Positions 6,461 through 8,075 of a stretch of DNA of 8,075 bases are shown here, in pieces (the stretch's first letter is position 1; every line of letters starts with the position of its first letter). Source of the stretch: CAYVOX01 sp964453035 (GTDB lineage Bacteria > Chloroflexota > Anaerolineae > Anaerolineales > Anaerolineaceae); NCBI GenBank assembly GCA_964453035.1, contig CAYVOX010000144.1:1-8075 (forward strand). Direction: 5' to 3'. The notes below the pieces were generated by a model. The model was given only the letters and a program-made list of their open reading frames with translations. It did not search any database and was not told the DNA's origin. The translations under genes and the position numbers were made by a program.

Positions 6461-7720
6461 ATGTCCAATTTTGATATCAAAGATTCATCCCTGGCCGAAG
6501 GCGGTCGGCGGCGCATTGAATGGGCCGAGCGCGAAATGCCCGTTCTGCGCCTGATTCGTGAGCGGTTTGCCAAAGAACGCCCGCTGCAAGGCGTGCGCCT
6601 CTCAGCCTGTCTGCACGTGACGGCTGAAACCGCCAATTTAATGAAAACCTTGCAGGCTGGCGGCGCGGATGTGGTGCTGACTGCATCCAACCCCCTCTCC
6701 ACCCAGGATGACGTGGCCGCTTCGCTGGTCAACAATGATGAGATCCCAGTCTTCGCCATCAAAGGCGAAGATAACGTCACCTATTACAAGCATCTCTCCG
6801 CCGCCCTCGATCACAAACCCCACATGACCATGGATGACGGCGCGGACCTGGTGAGCACCCTGCATAAAGACCGCCGCGAGCTGCTCCCTGAGGTAATTGG
6901 CGGCACTGAAGAAACCACCACCGGCGTCATTCGCCTGCGCGCCATGGCTGCCGACGGTGCCCTGAACTTCCCCATCATCGCCGTCAACGACGCCATGACC
7001 AAGCACTTCTTCGATAACCGCTACGGAACGGGCCAATCCACCATTGACGGCATCATTCGCGCCACCAACATCCTTCTGGCCGGTAAAACCTTCGTGGTTG
7101 CCGGTTACGGCTGGTGCGGTCGCGGGCTGGCAAGCCGCGCGCGCGGCATGGGCTCCAATGTCATCGTCACCGAAGTTGACCCGCTGCCCGCCCTTGAAGC
7201 CGTGATGGATGGCTACCGCGTGATGCCGATGGCCGAAGCAGCCAAAATTGGCGACATCTTCGTCACCGTCACCGGCGATATCAATGTGATTGACCAGTGT
7301 CACTTTGAAGCCATGAAAGACGGCGCCATCGTGGCCAATTCCGGCCACTTCAACGTGGAAATCAACATTCCGGCACTGGCGGAGATGTCCACCGAGAAGA
7401 AACTGGTTCGCCCGTTCGTTGAGCAGTACGCCACCAAAGACGGCCGCGACATCTTCCTGCTGGGCGATGGTCGCCTGATTAACCTGGCTTCCGCTGAAGG
7501 GCATCCCGCCAGCGTGATGGATATGTCCTTCGCCAACCAGGCTTTGAGCGCCGAATACATGCTCAAGAATGCCAGCAATCTGGCCAAGAAGGTTTATTCT
7601 GTGCCCGATGAAATTGACCGAGAAATTGCCCGTATCAAGCTGGAAGCGATGGGCGTCAAAATCGACACACTGACCGCTGAACAGGTATCCTACCTGAACT
7701 CATGGGAAGAGGGCACATAA
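6461..7720 (+). CDS. ahcY: Adenosylhomocysteinase (S-adenosyl-L-homocysteine hydrolase)
   Basis: AhcY reversibly splits S-adenosylhomocysteine to homocysteine and adenosine using tightly bound NAD+, relieving product inhibition of methyltransferases. The 419-residue protein shows SNPLSTQDDVAA (77-88), MDDGADLV (124-131), GGTEETTTG (147-155) and NDAMTKHFFDNRYGTGQS (176-193, with the expected active-site K181 and D185). The Rossmann NAD motif GYGWCGRG is at 215-222, followed by TGDINVI, SGHFNVEIN and GRLINLASAEGHPASVMDMSFANQA (337-361). The C-terminus ends LTAEQVSYLNSWEEGT, without the KPDHYRY-type tail of the long eukaryotic form, so it belongs to the shorter prokaryotic class. A strong AGGAGG (6449-6454) 6 nt before the ATG fixes the start. 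It is the last gene of the operon, beside the kinase that removes its adenosine product. Confidence 0.96.
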   Translation: MSNFDIKDSSLAEGGRRRIEWAEREMPVLRLIRERFAKERPLQGVRLSACLHVTAETANLMKTLQAGGADVVLTASNPLSTQDDVAASLVNNDEIPVFAIKGEDNVTYYKHLSAALDHKPHMTMDDGADLVSTLHKDRRELLPEVIGGTEETTTGVIRLRAMAADGALNFPIIAVNDAMTKHFFDNRYGTGQSTIDGIIRATNILLAGKTFVVAGYGWCGRGLASRARGMGSNVIVTEVDPLPALEAVMDGYRVMPMAEAAKIGDIFVTVTGDINVIDQCHFEAMKDGAIVANSGHFNVEINIPALAEMSTEKKLVRPFVEQYATKDGRDIFLLGDGRLINLASAEGHPASVMDMSFANQALSAEYMLKNASNLAKKVYSVPDEIDREIARIKLEAMGVKIDTLTAEQVSYLNSWEEGT

Positions 7721-7752
7721 ATCGCGCTCTCCCCGATTAGGGTTTTGTAGCG

Positions 7753-7758
7753 TATAAT
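7753..7758 (+). promoter_or_regulatory. Isolated perfect -10 box after ahcY
   Basis: TATAAT matches consensus and lies 80 nt before the downstream lipoprotein ATG, with its last T shared with the hairpin below. At 16-18 bp upstream the sequence is C-rich (TCCCCG), so there is no -35 box, and no extended TG precedes it. It may serve the lipoprotein gene with an activator, or it may be chance. Confidence 0.3.
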
Positions 7759-7803
7759 TGGCCTCGCTTCACTTTCAGGCTCTGAAGGGGAAGGCGAGGC
7801 CAA
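7758..7803. repeat. Long imperfect hairpin between ahcY and the lipoprotein gene
   Basis: TTGGCCTCGC (7758-7767) pairs perfectly with GCGAGGCCAA (7794-7803). After one bulged G the pairing continues TTC/GAA and across one mismatch, with an inner stem TTCAG (7774-7778)/CTGAA (7782-7786) around a GCT loop. Nearly the whole 46 nt can fold. It sits 37 nt after the ahcY stop, where a terminator would be expected, but neither strand has a T-tract beyond the stem (AAAAGTC follows on plus). It may be a T-less terminator, a 3'-end stabiliser, or a leader structure of the lipoprotein transcript. Confidence 0.6.
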
Positions 7804-7832
7804 AAGTCTAATCTACCACTCAGGTTATATCG

Positions 7833-8075
7833 ATGAATAAAATCAAGTTCCTGCTGATTGTTACTGCTATTTCCATCTTGCTCAGCGCCTGCCAGCCGGC
7901 AACAACCGTTGAGCCCACCTTCACCAAAGCGCCTACCCGGGTGGTTGCCACCGAAACGCCAAAGCCTTCCAGCACCACTGCCCCCTCCGCCACGCGCGTG
8001 CCGCCGACTGTGACCCTCACCCTGGTGCCCAGCGCCACCCCCCCCCCCACCCACACCCCCCCCCAGGCGATTGCC
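7833..8075 (+). CDS. Lipoprotein of unknown function, 5' part only
   Basis: The frame starts MNKIKFLLIVTAISILLSACQPATT, a signal peptide with lipobox LSAC and lipidated Cys20, so the product should be anchored at the outer face of the membrane. The remaining visible residues (81 codons in all) are a low-complexity Thr/Pro/Ser/Val/Ala linker resembling the one in the transglycosylase lipoprotein at 1854-4271. The functional domain lies beyond the window. The last bases contain two long C runs (8038-8048 and 8056-8064) encoding prolines. Only a weak AGG (7822-7824) precedes the ATG. Such lipoproteins in this group are often solute-binding, TPR or peptidase proteins, but nothing visible selects one. 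Confidence 0.8.
   Translation, partial: MNKIKFLLIVTAISILLSACQPATTVEPTFTKAPTRVVATETPKPSSTTAPSATRVPPTVTLTLVPSATPPPTHTPPQAIA

Noticed and set aside
6638..7504. A 288-codon minus-strand frame opposite ahcY
   Set aside because: The sequence is a His/Gly/Val/Asp-rich shadow of the ahcY codons. No promoter, Shine-Dalgarno sequence or domain supports it.

Overview
The window is a high-G+C bacterial chromosomal segment, most likely from the Chloroflexota (Anaerolineae or relatives). I infer this from two surface lipoproteins with long Thr/Pro/Ser-rich linkers after the lipid-anchored cysteine (a habit common in that group), an actinobacterial-like PfkB adenosine kinase, and a short-form AhcY. This is an inference from protein style, not from a marker gene. 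No mobile element, tRNA, rRNA or CRISPR array was seen, and the coding density is high.

Layout. (1) 1-1808, plus strand: the 3' part of a 2-oxoacid (probably pyruvate) dehydrogenase E1 beta gene, overlapping by one base the complete E2 acyltransferase gene. (2) 1827-1874: a convergent intergenic region with an intrinsic terminator whose downstream arm is also the last codons of the gene opposite. (3) 1854-4271, minus strand: a large lipoprotein with a Thr/Pro linker, a long TPR-like region and a C-terminal Slt-type lytic transglycosylase domain. (4) 4272-4418: a divergent regulatory region with two near-consensus promoters back to back. The slt promoter is placed so that its transcript should begin at the ATG itself (leaderless). 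The mtnA promoter is followed within about 35 nt by a terminator-like hairpin that also contains the only good Shine-Dalgarno sequence. (5) 4419-7720, plus strand: a compact operon mtnA - adenosine kinase - ahcY. (6) 7721-7832: a long hairpin lacking a T-tract, then the start of a second lipoprotein gene that runs off the window end.

How the genes work together. The operon reads as a clean-up module for S-adenosylmethionine by-products. AhcY splits S-adenosylhomocysteine into homocysteine and adenosine. The adenosine kinase removes adenosine as AMP and so pulls the reversible AhcY reaction forward. MtnA isomerises methylthioribose-1-phosphate from the methylthioadenosine branch. No MTA phosphorylase, methylthioribose kinase or later salvage gene is in view. 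The E1 beta/E2 pair supplies acetyl-CoA (or another acyl-CoA), with E1 alpha expected upstream and E3 not seen here.

No clear new biological system is evident. The most notable signals are regulatory: the predicted leaderless slt transcript, the hairpin in the mtnA leader, and the overlapping inverted repeats at the pdhC/slt junction.
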